A stretch of DNA of 11,713 nt from assembly GCA_003165095.1 (NCBI GenBank), contig PLSH01000346.1, forward strand, positions 1 through 11,713, written 5' to 3'. Shown here piece by piece: positions 1 to 4,996 of the stretch; position 1 is the stretch's first letter; every line of letters begins with the position of its first letter. Under the pieces are notes generated by a model. It was not told where the DNA came from. It saw only the letters and a program-made list of their open reading frames with translations, and made no database searches. The position numbers and the translations under genes are program-made. This stretch comes from Acidobacteriaceae bacterium. GTDB lineage: Bacteria; Acidobacteriota; Terriglobia; Terriglobales; Acidobacteriaceae.

Positions 1-738
1 AATGGCGCTGAGCATGCCGGAGACGGTGTTGGAATAGCCGGTGCCGGTTCCGACGGCGATGGTGTGGGGCACGTTGCTGGTTCCTGACAGCGTGGTCAGT
101 GTGAGGTCGGTCGTCCCACTCGCGTTCAGGGTATCGGTCAAGGCCGCGTTGTGCGTGCCACTCTCAAGGTTGATGAAGACATTTCCCTGGCTGGAACCTG
201 ACGAATAGGAAATGGCTCCCCCGGAGTCGCCCACGTTGGACGAAGAGAGCGAGCGGATGTTCAGGCTGTCGATCGATGCGCCGGTTGCAGACGAGTCGCC
301 GGTGTAGATGTTGGTGTTGGAGTTGAAGACCGCCTCCTGGTTGTAGGTGGTCGTCGAGCCGATGTTGGAGATTTCCGACAGGATCGACTGGTACTCCTGG
401 TTGGCGGCCGTATCCTGCGAGGAGTTGAGGGTGCCGTTCGAGGCTTCGGTAGCCAGCGTCACGGCCCGGTTGAGCAGGCTTGTCACTTGCGAGAGAGCGC
501 CATCGGCAACCTGCAACAGCCCTGCACCTTCTGTTGCGTTGGTTTCCGATTGGGTGAGGGCCTGCTGGTTGGCCTGAAGGCCGTCGACCAGAGAGAGGCC
601 GGCAGCGTCATCCGCGCCGGAGTTGATCTTCGATCCCGAAGACAACTGCTGCAGAACGGTGTTCAGGTTGTTGTTGCTGTTGTTCAGATTGTTCTCCGCA
701 TACACGGCGGAGAGGTTGTTCAAGACACCCAGGGACAT
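1..738 (-). CDS. fliC: Flagellin, N-terminal 246 residues (cut by window edge)
   Basis: Flagellin is the exported subunit of the flagellar filament. Reading the minus strand from the ATG at 738 gives an open frame of 246 codons to the window edge, so the C-terminal part is missing. Residues 1-35 form a typical D0 helix (MSLGVLNNLSAVYAENNLN start, then LQQLSSGS). The D1 signature follows at about 37-56 (KINSGADDAAGLSLVDGLQA), with LLQVADGALSQV at 74-85 and LLNRAVTLATEASNG at 88-102. After about residue 125 the sequence becomes rich in Ser, Thr, Gly and Asn, as in the variable surface domain. The start is supported by AAGGAG about six bases upstream. A sigma-28-type promoter lies about 110 bases upstream. 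In the conserved D1 helix, the stretch matching enterobacterial LQRVRELAVQ reads LNRAVTLATE: the first Arg is kept, but the second Arg, the Glu and the final Gln are changed. The family call is firm; only the full length is unknown. Confidence 0.95.
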   Translation of the reverse strand, partial: MSLGVLNNLSAVYAENNLNNSNNNLNTVLQQLSSGSKINSGADDAAGLSLVDGLQANQQALTQSETNATEGAGLLQVADGALSQVTSLLNRAVTLATEASNGTLNSSQDTAANQEYQSILSEISNIGSTTTYNQEAVFNSNTNIYTGDSSATGASIDSLNIRSLSSSNVGDSGGAISYSSGSSQGNVFINLESGTHNAALTDTLNASGTTDLTLTTLSGTSNVPHTIAVGTGTGYSNTVSGMLSAI

Positions 739-851
739 GGGGTTCTCCTTTTGGATGCGTGGATTTACGGCCCTTCCCCGCAAGCGCCCCCATATTCTTT
801 GCTTACCCTGGGTGGCTGTTTCCGGCTCGGGAACCGTCGCATCTGGCCCCT

Positions 852-878
852 TCTTCGGCATGAGGCTTTTGGACTTTA
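852..878 (-). promoter_or_regulatory. Sigma-28 (FliA)-type promoter of the flagellin gene
   Basis: On the minus strand the sequence reads TAAAGTCC, 11 bases, GCCGAAGA. The enterobacterial FliA consensus is TAAAGTTT-N11-GCCGATAA, so this matches 6 of 8 bases at -35 (TAAA exact), 6 of 8 at -10 (GCCGA exact), with the exact spacer. Transcription would start near 845 and leave an untranslated leader of roughly 105 bases before the flagellin ATG. Assigning it to FliA rests on the consensus and on the flagellin gene downstream. Confidence 0.62.
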
Positions 879-934
879 TGGGCGCGGCTTTTGTGTCCTG
901 CATGGGACATTTCCGGCGGCTTGATTTTAATTTT

Positions 935-961
935 TTAACTTTTCCCGCCCTACGCCGATAA
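935..961 (+). promoter_or_regulatory. Sigma-28 (FliA)-type promoter of flbD-motA-motB
   Basis: The plus strand reads TTAACTTT, 11 bases, GCCGATAA. The -10 element is identical to the FliA consensus, the -35 matches 6 of 8 bases, and the spacer is exact. Transcription would begin around 968, giving a leader of about 17 bases that contains AAGGAG at 970-975, nine bases before the flbD ATG. The rest of the 739-984 intergenic region shows no gene: it holds this site, the divergent flagellin promoter, the flagellin leader and an AT-rich patch at about 923-943. Confidence 0.75.
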
Positions 962-984
962 CCCTAGCGAAGGAGTTCCCGGCC

Positions 985-1290
985 ATGATCGAACTTACCC
1001 GGCTCAACGGCAAGCCGATGGTGCTGAACAGCGATCTGATCAAGACCGCCGAGGCATCTCCAGACACCATGCTCACGCTTATTAATGGAGAGAAGCTGAT
1101 TGTGCGCGAAGAGATAGCCGAGGTTGTGGAGCGGGTGCTCGTGTACCGCGCGCGGTTGCTGGCCGCAGTGGCCCGGCGCCTGCCCAAATTCGGCGATATC
1201 GAGCGCATTGTTGCCCTGGCAGGCCTTGACCTTGCTGCCCAGCCCGGCGCTCTGCCCGCGCCGCCCAAAACGAATCCCGACAACGATTGA
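985..1290 (+). CDS. flbD: FlbD/SwrD-family flagellar protein
   Basis: This is a 101-residue protein of the FlbD/SwrD family (distinct from the Caulobacter regulator also called FlbD). In Bacillus subtilis, SwrD is reported to raise flagellar power through the stators. The N-terminus MIELTRLNGKPMVLNSDLI and the following SPDTMLTLINGEKLIVRE (residues 25-42) match the family pattern of a start MI.LTRLNG and a PDT...L.NG..  .V core. The core ends near residue 62. Residues 63-101 form an extension (RRLPKFGDIE, then a Pro/Ala-rich tail) that takes it beyond the roughly 60-75 residues usual for stand-alone members. The start is fixed by AAGGAG at 970-975. It is first in an operon with motA and motB, in keeping with a stator-linked role, and would be read from the sigma-28-type promoter just upstream. 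Confidence 0.9.
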   Translation: MIELTRLNGKPMVLNSDLIKTAEASPDTMLTLINGEKLIVREEIAEVVERVLVYRARLLAAVARRLPKFGDIERIVALAGLDLAAQPGALPAPPKTNPDND

Positions 1291-1347
1291 TGAATGGCGC
1301 CCATCCAAATTCGGAGTCAGACAATCTGGAGAATCGAGGAGCAATTC

Positions 1348-2121
1348 ATGGATAAAGCGAGCATAGCCGGTGTGATTCTGGCCATCGTGGGCATTGTCGC
1401 CGGCCTGCTCATCGAAGGCGGCAATCTTGGCCAGGTTCTGCAACCCACCGCCGCCCTGATCGTTTTCGGCGGCACATTGGGCGCGGTTCTTCTGCAGTTT
1501 CCGCTTACCACGGTAGTCCCCGCCTTCCGCAGCCTGGGACACATCTTTGCCGCGCCGCGCAAGCACGAAGCCCAGCTCATCCGCCTGCTCATTGCCTTCG
1601 CCAACAAGGCCCGCCGCAACGGCGTAGTTTCACTCGACGCCGATCTGCAGACCATCCAGGATCCGTTTCTGAAGCAGACCCTGATGCTAGCCGTCGACGG
1701 CACTGAGCCCGCCGAACTGCGCAAGATCATGCGCGTCATCCTCGACTCCAGCATCGAGGACGATGAGCGTCTGCCCGCGGTCTTCGAGTCCGCCGGCGGT
1801 TTCTCGCCCACCATCGGCATTCTCGGCGCCGTGCTCGGTCTCATTCAGGTCATGCAGCATCTCGACAATATTCAGGAAGTCGGTCGCGGCATCGCCGTGG
1901 CCTTTGTCGCCACCATCTATGGCGTAGGCATCGCCAATCTCTTCTTTTTGCCGTTTGCCGGCAAGATGCGCATCCGCATCCGCGATGGCCACCGCAGCCG
2001 CGAGATGATGCTCGAGGGCGTTATTTCTATCCTTGAAGGTATGAACCCGCGCATGCTGGAGATCAAGCTGGCCGGCTTCGTCGACGACGCCGGGCGCGAA
2101 AAGTCGGAGCGTGCCGCATGA
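1348..2121 (+). CDS. motA: Flagellar stator protein MotA
   Basis: MotA forms the ring of the proton-driven stator around MotB in the inner membrane and pushes on the rotor protein FliG through its cytoplasmic loop. The protein has 257 residues, normal for the family. Transmembrane helices are visible at about 4-21 and 33-50, then a cytoplasmic domain at about 54-150, then helices at about 151-170 and 180-203. The functional prolines are present: P154 in FSPTIGILGAVLGLI and P202 in ANLFFLPFAGKM. In the loop, R89 and D97 (ARRNGVVSLD) occupy the positions of E. coli R90 and E98, so the acidic residue is Asp rather than Glu. The ATG at 1348 was chosen because GAGGAG (1336-1341) sits six bases before it. 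An upstream in-frame ATG at 1294 would add 18 residues of non-family sequence and has no ribosome site. Its stop overlaps the motB start. Confidence 0.95.
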   Translation: MDKASIAGVILAIVGIVAGLLIEGGNLGQVLQPTAALIVFGGTLGAVLLQFPLTTVVPAFRSLGHIFAAPRKHEAQLIRLLIAFANKARRNGVVSLDADLQTIQDPFLKQTLMLAVDGTEPAELRKIMRVILDSSIEDDERLPAVFESAGGFSPTIGILGAVLGLIQVMQHLDNIQEVGRGIAVAFVATIYGVGIANLFFLPFAGKMRIRIRDGHRSREMMLEGVISILEGMNPRMLEIKLAGFVDDAGREKSERAA

Positions 2122-2948
2122 ATCCCCGCGTACCGCGTACCCGAGTCAGCCATGACCGCTGGCTGGTTTCCTACGCCGACTTCATCACCCTTCTCTTCGG
2201 CTTCTTTGTTGTCCTCTACGCATTCGCCAAAGCCGACCAGAAGAAACAGGTGCAGGTCTCCCAGTCCATTGATTCCGCCTTCCGTTCCCTGGGCATTTTT
2301 TCTGAAGTCGCGCGCAGGCCTTCGAATCCATCCGCCGCCGGCCCATCCGCCGCCGGAACAGATCAGCCCGCGTTGCCCATGAACATCGTCATGGGCGAGG
2401 ATGTGCTGGCTCCGGCACAGGTCAAAGACGATCTTGAGCGGATTCGCCGCGAGCTCACGCAGACCCTTTCGAACCAAGTCGCTACCCACACGGTTTCCAT
2501 CCAGATGGGCCGCGACGGCCTGGTGATCAGCCTCCGCGAAGCGGGTTTCTTCGCCTCCGGATCAGCTACGCCCAAGCCTGAGACTCTTCCCACCCTGCGC
2601 CAGATCGCGGCTTCACTCGGCCGCACGCCTTACGATCTGCGCATTGAAGGCCACACCGACAACATTCCGATCCACACCGCAGAATTCGACTCGAACTGGG
2701 AACTCTCGACAGCGCGCGCCACGTGCATCGCCCGGCTCCTTCTCGACCAGCGGCTCATCTCTCCGGATCGCCTCTCGGCCGCCGGCTATGCCGAATTTCA
2801 TCCGGTAGCCGACAATGACACTCCCGAGGGCCGCGCGCAAAATCGCCGCGTCGATCTGGTCGTCCTGCCCCGTGCCCAAATCAACTTCGCGGCACCCGCT
2901 GCCCCCCAACCCACCGGCGCATGGCGCAAGATCACCGACGACCAGTGA
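2118..2948 (+). CDS. motB: Flagellar stator protein MotB
   Basis: MotB pairs with MotA to form the proton channel and anchors the stator to peptidoglycan. The protein has 276 residues. A short basic N-terminus precedes one transmembrane helix (about 15-34, WLVSYADFITLLFGFFVVLY) that carries the proton-binding Asp at D21 in the YAD motif. A plug and linker region follows, with a PSAAG duplication at 71-80. The OmpA-like peptidoglycan-binding domain spans about 120-255, with FFASGSA (144-150), RIEGHTDN (175-182) and NWELSTARA (193-201), all standard. The wording of the helix resembles Pseudomonas MotD as much as E. coli MotB, so this may be the MotCD-like stator type. The start overlaps the motA stop as ATGA, with GGAG at 2106-2109. 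The gene is last in the motility operon; 79 bases follow before the convergent yjbQ. Confidence 0.95.
   Translation: MNPRVPRTRVSHDRWLVSYADFITLLFGFFVVLYAFAKADQKKQVQVSQSIDSAFRSLGIFSEVARRPSNPSAAGPSAAGTDQPALPMNIVMGEDVLAPAQVKDDLERIRRELTQTLSNQVATHTVSIQMGRDGLVISLREAGFFASGSATPKPETLPTLRQIAASLGRTPYDLRIEGHTDNIPIHTAEFDSNWELSTARATCIARLLLDQRLISPDRLSAAGYAEFHPVADNDTPEGRAQNRRVDLVVLPRAQINFAAPAAPQPTGAWRKITDDQ
2328..2357 (+). repeat. 15-base tandem duplication inside motB
   Basis: Two adjacent 15-base units (CCATCCGCCGCCGGC) differ only at the last base and encode PSAAG twice. They lie in the flexible linker between the membrane helix and the peptidoglycan-binding domain, where length changes should be tolerated. 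A slipped-strand duplication is the simplest explanation. Confidence 0.85.
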
Positions 2949-2976
2949 GCGAAGCGAGCAGCGTTTGCCGGTTTGC

Positions 2977-3022
2977 AGTTCCCTGCTCCCTATTCTCTAG
3001 TTCCCAAGTCGCTAAGTCCCTG
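2977..3022 (+). repeat. Degenerate AGT(T/C)CCT intergenic repeat tract
   Basis: Between the ends of motB and yjbQ lies a run of imperfect short units: AGTTCCCTG, CTCCCTATT, CTCTAGTTCCC, AAGTCGCTA, AGTCCCTG. The units share a (C/T)TAGT(T/C)CC(C/T) core. A related tract occurs in the opposite orientation at 4950-4984. No coding potential is visible. It lies between two converging genes, so a role in transcript ends is possible but not shown. Confidence 0.6.
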
Positions 3023-3027
3023 CGCCT

Positions 3028-3444
3028 TCACTCGACGCCCAGAACCTTCACGATCACCCGCTTGCGCCGCTGGCCGTCAAATTCGGCGTAAAAGACGCGC
3101 TGCCATGTTCCTAAATCCAGCTTCCCGTTGGTCACCGGCAGCGTAGTCTCGTGGTGGAGCAGCAGCGACTTCAGGTGCGCGTCGCCGTTGTCCTCTCCGG
3201 TCCGATGGTGCTTGTAGTCGGGCCGCGCAGGCGCCAATGCCTCCAGCCACTTGCCAATATCCTCGATGAGCCCGCTTTCATGGTCGTTGACATAAACCGC
3301 CGCAGTGATGTGCATCGGAGAAACAAAGCACAACCCTTCCTTCACTCCGCTGCGCCGCACAATTTGTTCCACCTCGTCGGTGACGTGTACCATCTCCCGC
3401 CGCTTGCGAGTTTCAAACACCATGTACTCCGTATGGCACTTCAT
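3028..3444 (-). CDS. yjbQ: YjbQ/UPF0047-family protein
   Basis: This is a 138-residue protein of the YjbQ (UPF0047) family. E. coli YjbQ has a weak side activity as thiamine-phosphate synthase, but its normal role is not settled. The family signature is complete: [13 protein letters not shown] with H45, E56 and D62; PDYKHH at 75-80; EDNGDAHLK at 84-92; a [10 protein letters not shown] block at 106-115; and AEFDGQRR at 120-127, where many members have GPR instead of GQR. Length is normal. The ATG at 3444 is preceded by AGGAG at good spacing on the minus strand. The gene stands alone: it converges with motB and diverges from the small TPR gene. Family membership is firm; the biochemical role is not. 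Confidence 0.93.
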   Translation of the reverse strand: MKCHTEYMVFETRKRREMVHVTDEVEQIVRRSGVKEGLCFVSPMHITAAVYVNDHESGLIEDIGKWLEALAPARPDYKHHRTGEDNGDAHLKSLLLHHETTLPVTNGKLDLGTWQRVFYAEFDGQRRKRVIVKVLGVE

Positions 3445-3519
3445 GAAATTCTCCTGAGAAACGGCTTATTGCGGCCGGAAAGCATCGCCGCTCGCTCAAC
3501 ACTTATCCTAAAGATAGCC

Positions 3520-3900
3520 GTGACTTCTACCAACGACCTCTCTGCCGATGCTCTTTCCCAACGCGGCCTCGATCTGCTCGCCGCCGGATCAGCCGCTGAG
3601 GCCACACTGGCTTTTCGCGCAGCCATCGCCGCCGATCCAAGACACATCGAAGCCCATCACGGCCTGGTTCGAGCGCTGCGCGATTCAGGACGCCTCGAAC
3701 AATCCATTGCCGCGGCGCTGGCGCTGACCGCTCTCACGCCCTCCGACCCGCTTGCCCACACTGCGCTTTCCATCTCCCTGCAAAGCGCCGGACATATACC
3801 CCAGGCTGAAGCCGCCGCCGCCCGCGCCCGAGTCCTCGAGTGGAAAATCCAGCTCGAATTTCCGCCTGCGGCGCCTTCGGAACGGGACTCCCATCCGTGA
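3520..3900 (+). CDS. Small TPR protein
   Basis: This is a 126-residue soluble protein made almost entirely of tetratricopeptide-like helix pairs. Three units are visible, at about residues 9-42 (RGLDLLAAGSAAEATLAFRA then AADP), 43-76 (IEAHHGLVRALRDSGRLEQS then LTPSDP) and 77-110 (LAHTALSISLQSAGHIPQAE). TPR folds bind partner proteins. There is no signal peptide or membrane helix, so it should act in the cytoplasm; its partner is unknown. The GTG at 3520 was chosen because TPR homology begins right after it and because an earlier start would run into the opposing yjbQ gene. No clear Shine-Dalgarno precedes it. Its stop overlaps the start of the MagIII-like gene as GTGA, so the two are probably translated together. 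Confidence 0.8.
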   Translation: MTSTNDLSADALSQRGLDLLAAGSAAEATLAFRAAIAADPRHIEAHHGLVRALRDSGRLEQSIAAALALTALTPSDPLAHTALSISLQSAGHIPQAEAAAARARVLEWKIQLEFPPAAPSERDSHP

Positions 3901-4631
3901 AGACTTCCCGTCGGCCCGATCCTGCAGAGCGCCTGCGGCGCATGCACGACCAGCTTGCCTATGCCTATGGCTCTCAGCGCTGGTGGCCGGCCGAAACCCC
4001 GTTTGAAGTGATTCTGGGCGCCTATCTCACCCAAAATACCTCGTGGAAAGCCGTCGAGCGGTCTCTCGCCAATCTTCGCGCGGCTGGAGCGCTCACCCTT
4101 GACGGTCTGCGCGCCCTGTCTCTTGACGAACTCCGCCGCCTCATCCAGCCTTCCGGTTTTTTCACCCGCAAGGCTCCAGCGCTGAAAGCATTTGTGGCCA
4201 TGGTGGACGACGAGTTCGGTGGCTCGCTTGAAGCGCTTGCCGCAGTGCCTGCCGAAACGTTGCGCGGGCGGCTCCTGGCGCTACCCGGCGTGGGGCCGGA
4301 AACGGCTGACGCTGTCCTGCTCTACGCGCTAGACCATCCGGTTCCTGTAGCCGACGAGTATCTGCGCCGCATCGCCGAGCGGCATGGGCTGCTTGTTGGG
4401 GAGCCGGGGCGCATAGGCTACAACTCACTCACGGAGCTGACACGTCGCGCCTTTGCCGCCGATCCAGCGGCTGAGCAGTCGCAACTCTTCAATGAGTTTC
4501 ACGCGCTCACGGTCGCAGTCGGTAAAGCGCATTGTGGGCGAACTGCGCGCTGCGAACGTTGTCCGCTGGCCGGGGATCTAAGAAAAGCAGCTTCTAATAC
4601 CGCCTTCGCAGCCCCAACCCTTCGGGCGTAA
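3897..4631 (+). CDS. MagIII-like HhH-GPD DNA glycosylase (endonuclease III superfamily)
   Basis: The 244-residue protein belongs to the HhH-GPD base-excision-repair glycosylases. From memory it follows the pattern of Helicobacter pylori MagIII (3-methyladenine glycosylase) closely: QRWWP at 27-31, LGAYLTQNT at 40-48, RRLIQPSGF at 80-88 and LPGVGPETADAVLLYAL at 129-145. The helix-hairpin-helix is L129-G133, and the catalytic Asp is D153 in VADEY. At the position of endonuclease III's catalytic lysine (LPGVGRKT) there is E135, which argues for a glycosylase without lyase activity, probably acting on alkylated bases. The C-terminus keeps C213, C219 and C222, but a fourth cysteine of the 4Fe-4S motif is absent. 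The GTG at 3897 overlaps the stop of the TPR gene; an upstream GTG at 3840 would only add residues read from within that gene. The substrate is inferred, not shown. Confidence 0.88.
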   Translation: MKTSRRPDPAERLRRMHDQLAYAYGSQRWWPAETPFEVILGAYLTQNTSWKAVERSLANLRAAGALTLDGLRALSLDELRRLIQPSGFFTRKAPALKAFVAMVDDEFGGSLEALAAVPAETLRGRLLALPGVGPETADAVLLYALDHPVPVADEYLRRIAERHGLLVGEPGRIGYNSLTELTRRAFAADPAAEQSQLFNEFHALTVAVGKAHCGRTARCERCPLAGDLRKAASNTAFAAPTLRA

Positions 4632-4640
4632 TCTGGTCAT

Positions 4641-4946
4641 ATGAGTCCAACCCCGCAACAGCCCCAACTCAGCCTTGCCCAGACCTCCGACTACCGCGAG
4701 TCCTACGCCAACAGCGTCCAGGTGCGCGTCAGCGTCTGGGACTTCCAACTCGTTTTTGGCCTGGCCTCCAGCGATAGCCCCGATCAGGTCACCATCCGCA
4801 ATCACCAGGGAATTTATCTCAGCCCCCAGCAGGCCAAAGCCCTATGGAACGTTCTGGGACAGAATCTGGCCCAGTACGAGCAGGCTTTCGGCACGCTCAA
4901 CCTCGAGCCGCAGAATCAGAATTTCCCCCGCGGACCGGTTAATTAG
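4641..4946 (+). CDS. DUF3467 protein
   Basis: This is a 101-residue soluble protein matching DUF3467, a small family of unknown function. The match covers YANSVQVRVSVWDFQLVFG (residues 23-41) and QGIYLSPQQAKALWNVLGQN (56-75), followed by a LAQYEQAFG helix. The first 20 residues are a Gln/Pro-rich tail. It starts nine bases after the stop of the glycosylase gene and has no strong ribosome site, so it is likely translated by coupling within the operon. No catalytic motif is apparent, and no function should be assumed from its neighbours. Confidence 0.88.
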   Translation: MSPTPQQPQLSLAQTSDYRESYANSVQVRVSVWDFQLVFGLASSDSPDQVTIRNHQGIYLSPQQAKALWNVLGQNLAQYEQAFGTLNLEPQNQNFPRGPVN

Positions 4947-4949
4947 AAA

Positions 4950-4984
4950 CAGGAACATAGGGACCAAGGACCCAGGGACTTAGG
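4950..4984 (-). repeat. Degenerate AGTCCCT intergenic repeat tract, inverted copy
   Basis: On the plus strand the units read AGGAACAT, AGGGACCA, AGGACCC, AGGGACTT and AGG. Read on the minus strand this is CTAAGTCCCTGGGTCC and onward, similar in wording to the tract at 2977-3022 (which contains GCTAAGTCCCTG) but in the opposite orientation. It fills nearly the whole gap between the DUF3467 and glycosyltransferase genes. Its last unit provides the AGGAG used as the ribosome site of the next gene. Confidence 0.6.
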
Positions 4985-4996
4985 AGCGCTTGCTTG
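4982..4996 (+). promoter_or_regulatory. Shine-Dalgarno that fixes a UUG start
   Basis: AGGAG at 4982-4986 stands seven bases before the TTG at 4994-4996. The first ATG in the frame is not until 5048, would drop 18 residues and has no comparable site. This supports initiation at UUG for the glycosyltransferase. Confidence 0.65.

Noticed and set aside
608..793. Minus-strand 61-codon frame starting in the flagellin leader and overlapping its start, a possible leader peptide
   Set aside because: It has no ribosome site and its sequence is a frame-shifted reading of flagellin; a chance frame is more likely.
487..961. Plus-strand frames over the flagellin start and the promoter region
   Set aside because: They are antisense to the flagellin coding region and run through both promoters; the translations look like no protein.
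964..1566. 200-codon open frame on the minus strand across flbD and motA
   Set aside because: It lies opposite two clear flagellar genes, has no family motif or ribosome site, and is the usual third-position GC shadow.
1917..2489. 190-codon minus-strand frame across motA and motB
   Set aside because: It is antisense to two certain genes, with low-complexity composition and no recognisable domain.
4567..4631. A frameshift hiding the fourth cysteine of the glycosylase
   Set aside because: The other two frames after C222 give no cysteine in the needed place and one soon hits a stop, so the missing cysteine looks genuine.
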